A stretch of 64,000 nt of DNA. It comes from Campylobacteraceae bacterium. GTDB taxonomy: Bacteria > Campylobacterota > Campylobacteria > Campylobacterales > Sulfurovaceae. Where the stretch lies: the NCBI GenBank assembly GCA_027081405.1, contig JALWKO010000078.1, positions 1 through 64,000 on the forward strand. Reading direction: 5' to 3'. The notes under the pieces are model-generated. The model was given only the letters and a program-made list of their open reading frames with translations, had not been told where the DNA came from and did not search any database. Both the position numbers and the translations under genes were made by a program. Of this stretch, positions 10,884 to 20,463 are shown in pieces. Every line of letters starts with the position of its first letter. Within the stretch, counting starts at the first letter, position 1.

Positions 10884-11647
10884 TAAAGATAGCCGTATTT
10901 GTTGCCACCCATAAACCATATGAGTTTCCTTCTGATGACATGTATATTCCCATGCAAGTGGGATGTAGCCTTGCAAGTGAGGATTTTGGCTATGCCAAAG
11001 ACAATGATACAGAAGATAATATTTCCCATAAAAATCCGTACTACTGTGAGCTAACTGCACTTTATCAAATCTGGAAAAATGAAATATATAAATCGTACGA
11101 CTATATCGGATTGTGTCATTATAGAAGATATTTTTCTGGAAAAAAACTGTCGTTCGAAGGCAAAAAAATTCTAGATTATTCAGTAGCAAAAGAATTACTT
11201 AAGCAATATGATGCGATTTTACCAAAAAAAAGAAATTATATTATTGAAACTGTCTATTCTCATTACTGTAATGCACACTATAAGCAGGACATGGATTTAG
11301 TTTATGAAATTATACGAACCAAATATCCGGAATATTTTACATCACTGAAAGAAGTCTTGAATTCACGATCGCTCCATCTTTTCAATATGTTTATATTAAA
11401 AAGACAAGATTTTGATAGATATATGGAATGGATTTTTGGAATATTAAGTGAAGTCGAGAAGCAAATAGATATTGACAATTACGATGATTATCAGAAACGC
11501 GTATTTGGATTTCTTTCAGAAAGGCTTTTTAATGTATGGATCAAAAAAAACAATTTAAAAATTAAACATTTGAATGTAGAAAATATCGAGGGAGAAAATT
11601 TACTTTTGAAAGCCTATGGGCTTATAAAAAGGAAACTGAAAGGATGA
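10880..11647 (+). CDS. DUF4422-type capsular polysaccharide glycosyltransferase
   Basis: FVATHKPYE..., NPYYCELTALYQIWKN, GLCHYRRYF. Confidence 0.8.
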   Translation: MIKIAVFVATHKPYEFPSDDMYIPMQVGCSLASEDFGYAKDNDTEDNISHKNPYYCELTALYQIWKNEIYKSYDYIGLCHYRRYFSGKKLSFEGKKILDYSVAKELLKQYDAILPKKRNYIIETVYSHYCNAHYKQDMDLVYEIIRTKYPEYFTSLKEVLNSRSLHLFNMFILKRQDFDRYMEWIFGILSEVEKQIDIDNYDDYQKRVFGFLSERLFNVWIKKNNLKIKHLNVENIEGENLLLKAYGLIKRKLKG

Positions 11648-12963
11648 ATGTGACTACACTGATTACCAGCATATTATTTATAATAGCAGACATTGAAGCT
11701 ATCATCCTTTCTATATTGACGGCTTATTATATTCGAGGTACCATTGACTTTATTCCGCATCACACACAAAGTTTAAACACATATCTACTTTTTCTCCCTA
11801 TCTATATGGTACCCGTCGCGCTTTTTGGATATGAAGGCCTTTATACAAAGCGATTTGATTTTTGGCATGAGACAAGACTTACAATCAAAGGAGTTCTCTT
11901 TAGTGCGATCATCGTATTTGCATATTTAGCCATAAGTAAACACGTTCAAAATTATTCACGAGTAGCACTCTTGCTTACGTTCCTAATAATGTCTATTTAC
12001 ATTCCGATTGAAAAATTAATCATGAAACGCCTCCTTTGGAAATTGGGCTTATGGAAAACTCCTGCAAAAATTTATGCAAAAGATCAATTTTTAAAAGAAA
12101 AAATATTAAAAAACCCATACCTTGGCTATGCAGATTCAATCACCGATAATGCTTCATCTGTTTTTATAAATTCAAAAAACTTCGATCCTGACGAAATAAA
12201 AATAATTGTCGAAAAAGAGCTAAAAAATAATCATGAAGTACATTTCATTCCAATTATAAATAATTTCGATTTGACCCATACTCATCAATATTTTCTTTTT
12301 AATGCTCGCACCAACTTCATCGTATTCCAAAATCGTCTCAATAGCAAACTCAGGCGCACATTACAGACTGTTTTTAATTATATATTAGCAATTCTACTTT
12401 TGCCCATCCTGCTCCCCATAATAGCAGTCCTTGCTGTTTTGATCAAGCGCGAATCACCAGGTCCTGTATTTTTCAAACATATTCGTATAGGAAAAAATGG
12501 CAAGGAAATACCAACTTACAAATTCCGAAGCATGTATTCAGATGCAAAGGAACGGTTGGAATCTCTTTTGGCTTCAGATCCTGAAATCCGTAAAGAATGG
12601 GAAACAAATTTTAAGCTAAAAAACGATCCAAGAGTTACAAAAATCGGTGCCTTCCTTCGGAAGACATCTTTGGATGAGCTTCCGCAAATATTCAATGTAT
12701 TGCGAGGCGAAATGAACTTCGTCGGCCCTAGGCCTGTCATAAAAGAAGAATTGGAACGTTATTACGGAGACGACGCACAGTATTATTATATGGTAAAACC
12801 TGGTATTACAGGGCTTTGGCAAGTAAGTGGACGTAGTGACACCGATTATGATTACCGTGTAAAGACGGATAAATGGTATGTTCTTAATTGGTCGCTTTGG
12901 CTCGATATCGTTATATTGTTTAAAACAGTCAAGGTCGTTCTCAAAAAAGAAGGTGCGTATTAA
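11644..12963 (+). CDS. Undecaprenyl-phosphate sugar phosphotransferase (WbaP/WcaJ-type)
   Basis: KRESPGPVFFKHIRIGKNGK, RKTSLDELPQIFNVLRGEMNFVGPRP, KPGITGLWQVSGR. Confidence 0.92.
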   Translation: MNVTTLITSILFIIADIEAIILSILTAYYIRGTIDFIPHHTQSLNTYLLFLPIYMVPVALFGYEGLYTKRFDFWHETRLTIKGVLFSAIIVFAYLAISKHVQNYSRVALLLTFLIMSIYIPIEKLIMKRLLWKLGLWKTPAKIYAKDQFLKEKILKNPYLGYADSITDNASSVFINSKNFDPDEIKIIVEKELKNNHEVHFIPIINNFDLTHTHQYFLFNARTNFIVFQNRLNSKLRRTLQTVFNYILAILLLPILLPIIAVLAVLIKRESPGPVFFKHIRIGKNGKEIPTYKFRSMYSDAKERLESLLASDPEIRKEWETNFKLKNDPRVTKIGAFLRKTSLDELPQIFNVLRGEMNFVGPRPVIKEELERYYGDDAQYYYMVKPGITGLWQVSGRSDTDYDYRVKTDKWYVLNWSLWLDIVILFKTVKVVLKKEGAY

Positions 12964-12987
12964 TCCAAATCAATAAAAAGGAAGCCC

Positions 12988-14199
12988 ATGCATAACGGTT
13001 CAAATGACAAGCAAAAGACTACGGAAATATTGCCTTCATATGGATATATGCCTTATTGCCCACCTCAAGAAGATACAGTAGATTTTCGGGAGCTTTGGAA
13101 GATACTGAAGCAACACAAGAGAACTATTCTTTGGACAACGCTATTTTTTGTTTCCATTGCATTGCTCTATTTATTGCTCGCTCATCCAAAATATGAAGCC
13201 AAAGCCACCGTAGCTATCGGGAAAATGCTCATCAAAACTTCCAGTGGCACTCTTCAAGAAAAGTATTTTGAAGATGCCAAGCGTATCAAAGCTATGCTTG
13301 ACGTGGAATACGACACTGCAGGGAAATACCGTGACAAAAATACTACTGCGTATATTGATTCCATCACAATCCCACGAAAGACAAAAGGCCTTCTTGTCAT
13401 CACTGCGTTAGGAGAAAGCAATCTCGTAGCCACAAATATGCTGCACAGCCCGGTCAATGAACTTGTCCAGCGGGGAGAGTTGTATCTCAAAAGCATTTTG
13501 GATGTAAAAAGGAATAAACTCAAAACCATCGAATCCAACATCGCCTATCTGAAAAACGTGCGTCTTATTCAGTTGAAAAAGCAACTTCAGCTCGTACACA
13601 CCGTTGATCTGAAGAAAATCGATGAAAAAATATCAACTATCCAAACTGTAGATATTCCTACGATTACACATAAAATCGATGTAATTACATCTGAAATTCA
13701 GAAAAAACGACAAACGATCGACCGATTAACAAAGCAGATCCTTCCAGCAGCGAAAAAAGATCCGGCACTTGGAACTATGGCTTCCATACAACTTGCCAAC
13801 CTTCAAAACGACATCGAAAGACTCGTACAAAGATTATTGGATCTACAAAAGAAAAAAGAGACTTTGCAAAAACTGACAATACCTGATCTCAAAAAACAGA
13901 AAACTGCAATATTGGAACAAAAAATCCCAAAAATACAAGCTCAAATCCAACATTTGGCAAATATCGAAATCCCGAAACTTCGGACACAAATCGAAGATCT
14001 CAAAACGTCAATGGCGCCTCCATATCTTGTCAGCACACATCTTGTCGGTGAAATCCGCATACATGACAAGCCGGTGAAACCGCAAAAGGCACTGATTCTT
14101 GTCGTATCTCTCGTCACCGGATTGATGTTTGGAGTATTTTTCGCTTTTTTCCGCGAATACCTACAAAAAGAAGAAACTCAATCACAAATGGACAAATGA
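12988..14199 (+). CDS. Chain-length determinant (Wzz-like) protein with extended coiled coil
   Basis: N- and C-terminal TM segments, coiled-coil middle, end of polysaccharide locus. Confidence 0.7.
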   Translation: MHNGSNDKQKTTEILPSYGYMPYCPPQEDTVDFRELWKILKQHKRTILWTTLFFVSIALLYLLLAHPKYEAKATVAIGKMLIKTSSGTLQEKYFEDAKRIKAMLDVEYDTAGKYRDKNTTAYIDSITIPRKTKGLLVITALGESNLVATNMLHSPVNELVQRGELYLKSILDVKRNKLKTIESNIAYLKNVRLIQLKKQLQLVHTVDLKKIDEKISTIQTVDIPTITHKIDVITSEIQKKRQTIDRLTKQILPAAKKDPALGTMASIQLANLQNDIERLVQRLLDLQKKKETLQKLTIPDLKKQKTAILEQKIPKIQAQIQHLANIEIPKLRTQIEDLKTSMAPPYLVSTHLVGEIRIHDKPVKPQKALILVVSLVTGLMFGVFFAFFREYLQKEETQSQMDK

Positions 14200-14209
14200 G
14201 AATGATTTC

Positions 14210-15433
14210 TCAGTCGATGATCACCTCGAAGACATTCTCTCCCGTCTCTTTGTCGTAGCGGTAGCGGAATCCGTATCCCAGTTTCTCCAGAATGTTGGCG
14301 ACGATGTAAAGCCCCAGTCCGAATCCGTGGCTCCGTTTCTCCTCCTGGCTGAAAGGCTCGGTGTAATAGGACAGATCCTCTTTGAGCGGTTCGCCGATGG
14401 AGCGCACTTCGATCCGGTTCCCCACACTCTGAAGCCGGACATGGTGGTCTGGGCTGTATTTGATCCCATTGTCCATGAGGTTCTTGAACACCAACGCCAA
14501 GAGCTTCACGTCGGTACGCAGCGGACGGTCGACAATCCGGATCTCGTACTTCTCCCGATCGGCCATCAAAACCCGTTCGGTCCGCTCGATCACCGCCTGC
14601 AGTGTGGCATCCTCGCGGGTGGGCTCGAAATTGTACATCGTGATCCGCTCCACCTCCGCTAGATCGCTGATGAGCTCATTCATCCGCTCGAAAGCGTTGG
14701 TCAAAACTTTCCGAGCCATTTCGTCGTCGATCGTCTCGATAACGATCCGCCCCTTGGTGATGGGGGTTTTGAGCTCGTGCATGATATTGCGCATGAAGAG
14801 GTTCTTGGAGCTCATTAGTTGCTTGATGTGGCGGATCGCCTTGTCAAAGCTCCGGGCGATCCGGCCGATCTCATCATCCCCTGTCTCCTCGATCCGTACG
14901 TCCAGATCTCCCGCTGCGAATTGCTCGATCTGGTGATGAAGCCGCTTGAGAGGGTAGAGTTTGCGCAGCACCATCACATACATGAAAAGCAGCAAAAGTA
15001 CCAAAACCGTCGCAATCGTCAGGATCAGTTCATAGATATAATCCTGCGGGTGGAGATCTTGGAGCATCACATCGTAATCATATCGCTCCACGAAGACGTA
15101 ATAGTGCCGTTTGGTGCGGAACACTCGGACGATGCCATAGACCGATCGTCCGCTAAAAATGGTCACCCCTTCTTTTTCGATCTCCTTTTTGACCGTATTG
15201 GGATCGATCGGCCGGAGATGATAGGTGCGTAGCAGTTTCCGATAGGCCGTGGAGTTTTGGTCGAATTCTTCCCGTGTGAGGAAATGATCGGCGATGATCT
15301 TGTAGCGGTTGATCTGCTGCAGATGGCGCTGCTCCTTCCCCGAAGAGAGGAGGTAGTAAAACGTCGCCCCCAGGACCACGAGCGCGATGATAAAGAGGGT
15401 ATGGATGAAAGTGGTGACCGAGACGTTTTTCAT
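14210..15433 (-). CDS. Sensor histidine kinase (ArsS-like)
   Basis: HAMP, MHELKTPITKGRI H-box, FGLGLYIV G-box. Confidence 0.88.
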   Translation of the reverse strand: MKNVSVTTFIHTLFIIALVVLGATFYYLLSSGKEQRHLQQINRYKIIADHFLTREEFDQNSTAYRKLLRTYHLRPIDPNTVKKEIEKEGVTIFSGRSVYGIVRVFRTKRHYYVFVERYDYDVMLQDLHPQDYIYELILTIATVLVLLLLFMYVMVLRKLYPLKRLHHQIEQFAAGDLDVRIEETGDDEIGRIARSFDKAIRHIKQLMSSKNLFMRNIMHELKTPITKGRIVIETIDDEMARKVLTNAFERMNELISDLAEVERITMYNFEPTREDATLQAVIERTERVLMADREKYEIRIVDRPLRTDVKLLALVFKNLMDNGIKYSPDHHVRLQSVGNRIEVRSIGEPLKEDLSYYTEPFSQEEKRSHGFGLGLYIVANILEKLGYGFRYRYDKETGENVFEVIID

Positions 15434-15440
15434 GGACGGC

Positions 15441-16133
15441 TCAGACCTTGTCGGTCAGGAGATACCCCACTCCCCGGACGGGACGGATGTATTGATGGTC
15501 GGGGTCGTGTTTGGCGATTTTGTGTCGGATCCGGGAGATGATCACGTCGATGTTTTTGACCGAGCTCGAGTCGTCGATGTGTTCGCTCTCATAGAGCAGC
15601 TGCTCTCTGGATACCGCAGCGTTCATGTGCTGGATCAGCATCGAGAGTACGTCGAATTCCGCCGCGGTTAGATCAAGGGGGATCCCCTTGAAGCGGATGA
15701 CGCGCCCTTCTTTGTCCAACTCGAAGATTCCGGGCTCCTCTTTTTTCTGCCCCCGCTTCCCCCCGGTCCGTCTCAGAATCGTCTTGATCCGGGTGACCAG
15801 TTCCCTCGGATCGTAGGGTTTGGGCATGTAGTCGTCCGCCCCCCGCTCCATCCCGATCACCTTGTCGGTGATGTCGTTGCGGGCCGAAGAAATGATGATG
15901 GGTATGTCGGAGTGTTCTCTGATTTTCTCGACCACCTCCAGACCGTCCATCCCTGGCAAAGTCAGATCGAGGATCACCAGATCGAATGGTTTCTGGGTCA
16001 GCATCGAAAGCCCCAGATAGGGATCTTCCACCGTCGTCACCTCCATCCCGTATCGTTCTAGGTAGTTCGCTAGCACCATCGCCAGCTCGGGATCGTCCTC
16101 GATGATGAGGATTTTCATCTTTTCACCGTCCAT
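15441..16133 (-). CDS. OmpR-family response regulator
   Basis: KILIIEDDPELAMVLANYL receiver and winged-helix C-terminus; adjacent to kinase. Confidence 0.9.
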   Translation of the reverse strand: MDGEKMKILIIEDDPELAMVLANYLERYGMEVTTVEDPYLGLSMLTQKPFDLVILDLTLPGMDGLEVVEKIREHSDIPIIISSARNDITDKVIGMERGADDYMPKPYDPRELVTRIKTILRRTGGKRGQKKEEPGIFELDKEGRVIRFKGIPLDLTAAEFDVLSMLIQHMNAAVSREQLLYESEHIDDSSSVKNIDVIISRIRHKIAKHDPDHQYIRPVRGVGYLLTDKV

Positions 16134-16186
16134 CGCACGCTCCTTTGTTTCAACTATCTTACCATTGCCCCATAAAAAGGGCAAAT

Positions 16187-17278
16187 TCACTCTTCAGCCG
16201 GCACCGCTCCTCCCGTCGCGGCATAGGCCAGATAAATCCGCGTCGCGGCAAAGAGAAACGTGGTGATCGCGGGCCCTAAGATCATCCCCCAGAAGCCGTA
16301 TGTGCTCATCCCCGCCAAGATCGAAAAGAAAATCACCAATTCATTCATCCCCTCGGTCTGGTGCAACAGCCCCTCCTTGATCGCCTTGATGATCACCGGT
16401 TTGACAAACGTATCGGCGACGATGGAGATCATCCCCACCGAATAGACCACGATCAAGATCGCCTCTTTGGATCCGTGGACCCCCCAGGCATACAGCGAAA
16501 GCGGTAGCCAGACCAGCACCCCGCCGACGACCGGGATCAACGAGGCGAACCCGTACACCGCTCCGAGCAAAAGCCCGTCATACCCAAAATAGCTCACGAA
16601 GATTCCAAAAAGGAATCCTTCGAAAATCGCCGTAATGATAATCGAATAGAACACCACCTCCATCGTGGAAGTCACCTCCGCGATCATCTGACGACTCTCC
16701 TCGGAGCCGGCGGGGATGAGTGCCTCGACAAGTTCGAAGAAACGTTCCTGATAGTACACGATCGCCGCATAGAAGACGATCACGAATCCCAGATCCTTCA
16801 AAAAGCCGATCCCTTTGCTGCCGAATTTCGTCAGAAAGAGCGACACCCCTTTGAGGTACGGCAATACCTTGTCGGCCTGGAGATATTCGTCGGCCCATTT
16901 GTTCAGATAGGGCACGTGATCGGCCAGACTTCTGGCCTTTTCAAAGACACTTCGGATCGTCTCCTTGTCAATGCGCGTCAGATACTCCACCCCCGTCGTG
17001 GCGATATAGACGATGGGGGATAGGATCAACACCGTCAGGAGGATCACCATGATGACGGTCACGAGCTTTCGGGAGTGGACCCGACGAGCCACCTCCAGCG
17101 TTAGGTTACTCGTGGCCATCGCAAGGAGGGCTGCTACCACCATCGACAGGAGAAAAGGGGCATAAATGCTATACGCCCCCCACAGTGCCAGTGCAAAAAG
17201 TACCAATACGAAAAAAATGTTTCGGTTCTCAGCCAAAGAGACCTCCTTCGGGGGGCGGAGCGAGTCGGAAAAGCTCAT
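16187..17278 (-). CDS. AI-2E family transporter (PerM-like)
   Basis: Multi-[27 protein letters not shown]. Confidence 0.85.
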   Translation of the reverse strand: MSFSDSLRPPKEVSLAENRNIFFVLVLFALALWGAYSIYAPFLLSMVVAALLAMATSNLTLEVARRVHSRKLVTVIMVILLTVLILSPIVYIATTGVEYLTRIDKETIRSVFEKARSLADHVPYLNKWADEYLQADKVLPYLKGVSLFLTKFGSKGIGFLKDLGFVIVFYAAIVYYQERFFELVEALIPAGSEESRQMIAEVTSTMEVVFYSIIITAIFEGFLFGIFVSYFGYDGLLLGAVYGFASLIPVVGGVLVWLPLSLYAWGVHGSKEAILIVVYSVGMISIVADTFVKPVIIKAIKEGLLHQTEGMNELVIFFSILAGMSTYGFWGMILGPAITTFLFAATRIYLAYAATGGAVPAEE

Positions 17279-18239
17279 AGGTTTTTGGGGTGGCGATCCG
17301 CCCCCTGGCGGTCCGCTCGATATAGCCGTTGGCGATCAAATAGGGTTCGATCACCTCTTCGATCGTCCCCTCGTCTTCACTCAGGGCCGCGGCGATGGTC
17401 CCCAACCCCATCGGGCGCCCTCGAGCCGAGACGAGCAGCTCCAGGAGCTTCAAGTCGAGTTCGTCGAAGCCCACGTGATTGACCCCCAGCTGATCGAGGC
17501 CGTAGTGGGCGGTCTCCAAAGAGATCACCGGCTCGTCGGCCACCTCGGCGAAATCCCGCACCCGGCGCAGCAGCCGCAGGGCGATCCGGGGGGTCCCCCG
17601 ACTCCGGCGGGCGATCTCCAAAGCCGCGTCTTTGTCGATGGCACTACCGAGTTTCGCGGCGGCTTGCGTCACGATCCGCGCCAGCTCCTCGGGGGTGTAA
17701 AACTCCATGCGAAAATGCATTCCGAACCGATCCCGCAGCGGGTTGGAGAGCATACCAGCTCGGGTCGTGGCCCCGATCAGGGTGAAACGGGGTAGATCGA
17801 TCTTGACCGCCTGGGCTGCGGGACCGCTGCCGATAATGATATCGAGGCGGAAATCCTCCATCGCCGGATAGAGGATCTCCTCCACCGCAGGAGAGAGGCG
17901 GTGGATCTCGTCGATGAAGAGGATGTCCCCCTCCTCCACGTTGGTCAGCAACGCGGCCAGATCGCCCGATTTTTCGATCATCGGAGCGGCGGTGGTTTTG
18001 ATCGTGGCGCCCATCTCCGATGCGATGATGTTGGCCAGTGTGGTTTTCCCCAGCCCCGGCGGTCCGAAAAAGAGGATGTGATCGAGCGCTTCGCTCCGTT
18101 TCACGCTCGCCTGGATGAAGACCTGGAGATTTTTTTTGATTTTCTCCTGCCCGATGTATTCGTCCCAGCGCCCGGGACGGAGGGAACGCTCGAAATTCCC
18201 CTCCCCCTCGAAACGTTCGATCTCGACGACTCTTTCCAT
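17229..18239 (-). CDS. ruvB: Holliday junction branch migration helicase RuvB
   Basis: [50 protein letters not shown]. Confidence 0.96.
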   Translation of the reverse strand: MERVVEIERFEGEGNFERSLRPGRWDEYIGQEKIKKNLQVFIQASVKRSEALDHILFFGPPGLGKTTLANIIASEMGATIKTTAAPMIEKSGDLAALLTNVEEGDILFIDEIHRLSPAVEEILYPAMEDFRLDIIIGSGPAAQAVKIDLPRFTLIGATTRAGMLSNPLRDRFGMHFRMEFYTPEELARIVTQAAAKLGSAIDKDAALEIARRSRGTPRIALRLLRRVRDFAEVADEPVISLETAHYGLDQLGVNHVGFDELDLKLLELLVSARGRPMGLGTIAAALSEDEGTIEEVIEPYLIANGYIERTARGRIATPKTYELFRLAPPPEGGLFG

Positions 18240-18242
18240 CAG

Positions 18243-18545
18243 TTCGCTCCTTTGGGAGCGAAAATGAGGAATGAGGAATGAGGAGTGAGGAAACGATTTT
18301 TGATGGGGAATGGAGAATTGGGAATGGAGAATTTCAGAATGCGTTGCAAGACAACGCTACTAGCGACTTGCGACTTGCGATTTGCGGCTCTCTTTCTGCC
18401 GACTGCCGACAGCCTACTGCCAATAAATCTCAAATGACGAAAAGTGCCGTAGGTGCTCTCAATGACCAATGACCAATGACCAATGACCACTAATGGCGCT
18501 GAAAGCGCCATCGGTTCCTCATTCCTCACTCCTTACTCCTCACTC
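18243..18545. repeat. Heptad-hairpin element B: hairpin TTCGCTCC..GGAGCGAA (18243-18262); AATGAGG x4 (18263-18290); AATGGAG-type x4 (18302-18329); hairpin GCGTTG..CAACGC (18341-18357); ACTTGCG x4 (18359-18386); TGCCGAC-type x4 (18397-18424); AATGACC x4 (18461-18488); hairpin ATGGCGCT-GAA-AGCGCCAT (18493-18511); TTCCTCA-type x4 (18515-18542)
   Basis: Read directly; six 28-bp arrays; outermost arrays are inverted relative to each other. Confidence 0.93.
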
Positions 18546-19356
18546 AATAGCTGTGTTCCGCATCGGGGAAGGTCCGGTTTTTGACCTCCTCCCGGTATTG
18601 GCGGAGCCCTTCGCGGATCAGGCGGGCCCCTTCTAGGTAGCGTTTGACGAATTTGGGCTTGAACGCCTCGAAAAATCCGAACATGTCGCTCCAGACGAGC
18701 ACCTGGCCGTCGGTCCCGTTTCCGGCGCCGATCCCGATCGTGGGGATCTCGACGCTTCGGGTGATCTCGCTTGCCAGGGAGGAGACCATTCCCTCCAGCA
18801 AGAGGGCGAATGCCCCCGCCTGCTGCAGCGCCAGGGCATCCTCGATCAGTCGGGCCGCCTCCTCTTCGGTGCGCCCCTGGACCCGATATCCCCCTTCGGC
18901 CCGGACCGACTGGGGACGCAGCCCGATATGGGCCACGACGGGGATCCCGTTTTCCGAAAGGATCCGTACTACGTCGGCTTTTTCGGCTCCCCCCTCCACT
19001 TTGACCGCTTCGGCGCAGGTTTCCCGAAAGACCCGCGTGGCGTTCTCCAGCGCCTGCTCCGGGGTCGCGTAGGTCCCAAACGGCATATCGAAAACGATCA
19101 GCGCGCGGTGGGCCCCTTTGCAGACCGCTTTGGTGTGGTAGAGCATCTGATCGAGGGTGGCGCTGAGGGTGTCGGGCTCGGCGTAAAAGCTCATGTTGAG
19201 GCTGTCTCCGACGAGGATCATCTCCACCTCGGGATCGAATATCCCCGCAAACAGCGCGTCGTACGCGGTGATCATCACCACCGGTTCACGCCCTTTCATC
19301 TCCCGGACGGTCCGGACGGTGACTTTCTTCCCGCTGGGGGAGCTCTGCATACTCAT
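18544..19356 (-). CDS. panB: 3-methyl-2-oxobutanoate hydroxymethyltransferase
   Basis: MITAYDALFAGIFD, LVGDSLNM, AHIGLRPQSV, GIGAGNGTDGQVLVWSDM. Confidence 0.95.
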   Translation of the reverse strand: MSMQSSPSGKKVTVRTVREMKGREPVVMITAYDALFAGIFDPEVEMILVGDSLNMSFYAEPDTLSATLDQMLYHTKAVCKGAHRALIVFDMPFGTYATPEQALENATRVFRETCAEAVKVEGGAEKADVVRILSENGIPVVAHIGLRPQSVRAEGGYRVQGRTEEEAARLIEDALALQQAGAFALLLEGMVSSLASEITRSVEIPTIGIGAGNGTDGQVLVWSDMFGFFEAFKPKFVKRYLEGARLIREGLRQYREEVKNRTFPDAEHSY

Positions 19357-19427
19357 CGAAACTCCTTGCGATGCTCCATGGATCGTGAGGTATTTTATCC
19401 TAAATTAGTATAATACCCCCAATTTCG

Positions 19428-20189
19428 TTGCACTCCAAGGAACTGCCCGTGAAACGACTCGTCGCCTATCTCACCACCGGTTATCCCGATCCCGGATTCA
19501 CCGTCGATCTGGCCCACGCCCTGGCCGAGGCGGGGGTCGACACCCTGGAGCTGGGGATTCCCTTTTCCGATCCGATGGCCGACGGCCCGGTGATCGAGAG
19601 CGCCAACCTCAAGGCGCTGCAGCGGGGATTCAAAATGGCCGAACTTTTCGAACTCTCCCGTCAAATCGCCCCGAAGATCGAAACGCTCTGGATGGGGTAT
19701 TTCAACCCCTTCTACCATCTGGGGATGGGGCGTTTCGTCCGGGAGGCCGTCGATGCGGGGGTCAAGGGGTTCATCATCCCCGACCTGCCTTTTGAAGAGG
19801 CGCAACCCTACAAGCCGATGCTCCGGGAAGCCGGCCTCGATCTGATCGACTTCATCGCCCCCACCGACACCCCCGAGCGGATCGGGATGATCGCTGCCGA
19901 CGCCCGGCGTTTCATCTATCTGGTCGCCTACGCCGGGATCACCGGAAGCGCCCGGCGCGAGTCGCTCGAGGAGGTGATCGGGCAGATCCGCCGCCATACC
20001 GATACGCCGGTCTACGTGGGCTTCGGCGTCAATCCCGAAACGGCCCGGGAAAAAGCCCGCGGCGTAGACGGCGTCATCGTCGGATCGGCCTTCATCAAAG
20101 TGCTGCTGGACGATTCGCTGAGCTTGCAGGAAAAGATCCGCACCGTCACCGCGATGGCGCGGGAAATCAAAGAAAAAATCAACGAATAA
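19428..20189 (+). CDS. trpA: Tryptophan synthase alpha chain
   Basis: YLTTGYPDP, LELGIPFSDPMADGPVI, GFGVNPETA. Confidence 0.95.
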   Translation: MHSKELPVKRLVAYLTTGYPDPGFTVDLAHALAEAGVDTLELGIPFSDPMADGPVIESANLKALQRGFKMAELFELSRQIAPKIETLWMGYFNPFYHLGMGRFVREAVDAGVKGFIIPDLPFEEAQPYKPMLREAGLDLIDFIAPTDTPERIGMIAADARRFIYLVAYAGITGSARRESLEEVIGQIRRHTDTPVYVGFGVNPETAREKARGVDGVIVGSAFIKVLLDDSLSLQEKIRTVTAMAREIKEKINE

Positions 20190-20214
20190 GCGTTCCCCGC
20201 GAAAAGGGGAGGCT

Positions 20215-20463
20215 TTAGGGGCGCCGGGAGAGGTAGCGCTCCAGCGCTTTGCGCTGGGCGGGAGAGATACGGGGGCGTTTGATCGTACATCCGCGTTTGT
20301 CGACAATGGCAAAAAACGGCGTGTTTGGGCAGCGATCATAGCGATCCAGCACCCCATCGAGGTCTTTGTCATGCCAATTCGCGCGGATCTGACGATGGTG
20401 ATGTCCCCGAGCGGCCAAGAGCGAAAGACCGGCGATGGCCAGGAGAACGAGTGCCCGAATCAT
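20215..20463 (-). CDS. Small exported protein with a thrombospondin type-3-like D-rich motif
   Basis: Signal sequence; DKDLDGVLDRYDRCPNTP. Confidence 0.6.
   Translation of the reverse strand: MIRALVLLAIAGLSLLAARGHHHRQIRANWHDKDLDGVLDRYDRCPNTPFFAIVDKRGCTIKRPRISPAQRKALERYLSRRP

Noticed and set aside
18263-18542. Regularly spaced 28-bp repeats resembling a CRISPR array
   Set aside because: Each 28-bp block is four 7-bp units, the blocks differ from each other, the spacers are short and conserved with element A, and no cas genes are present.
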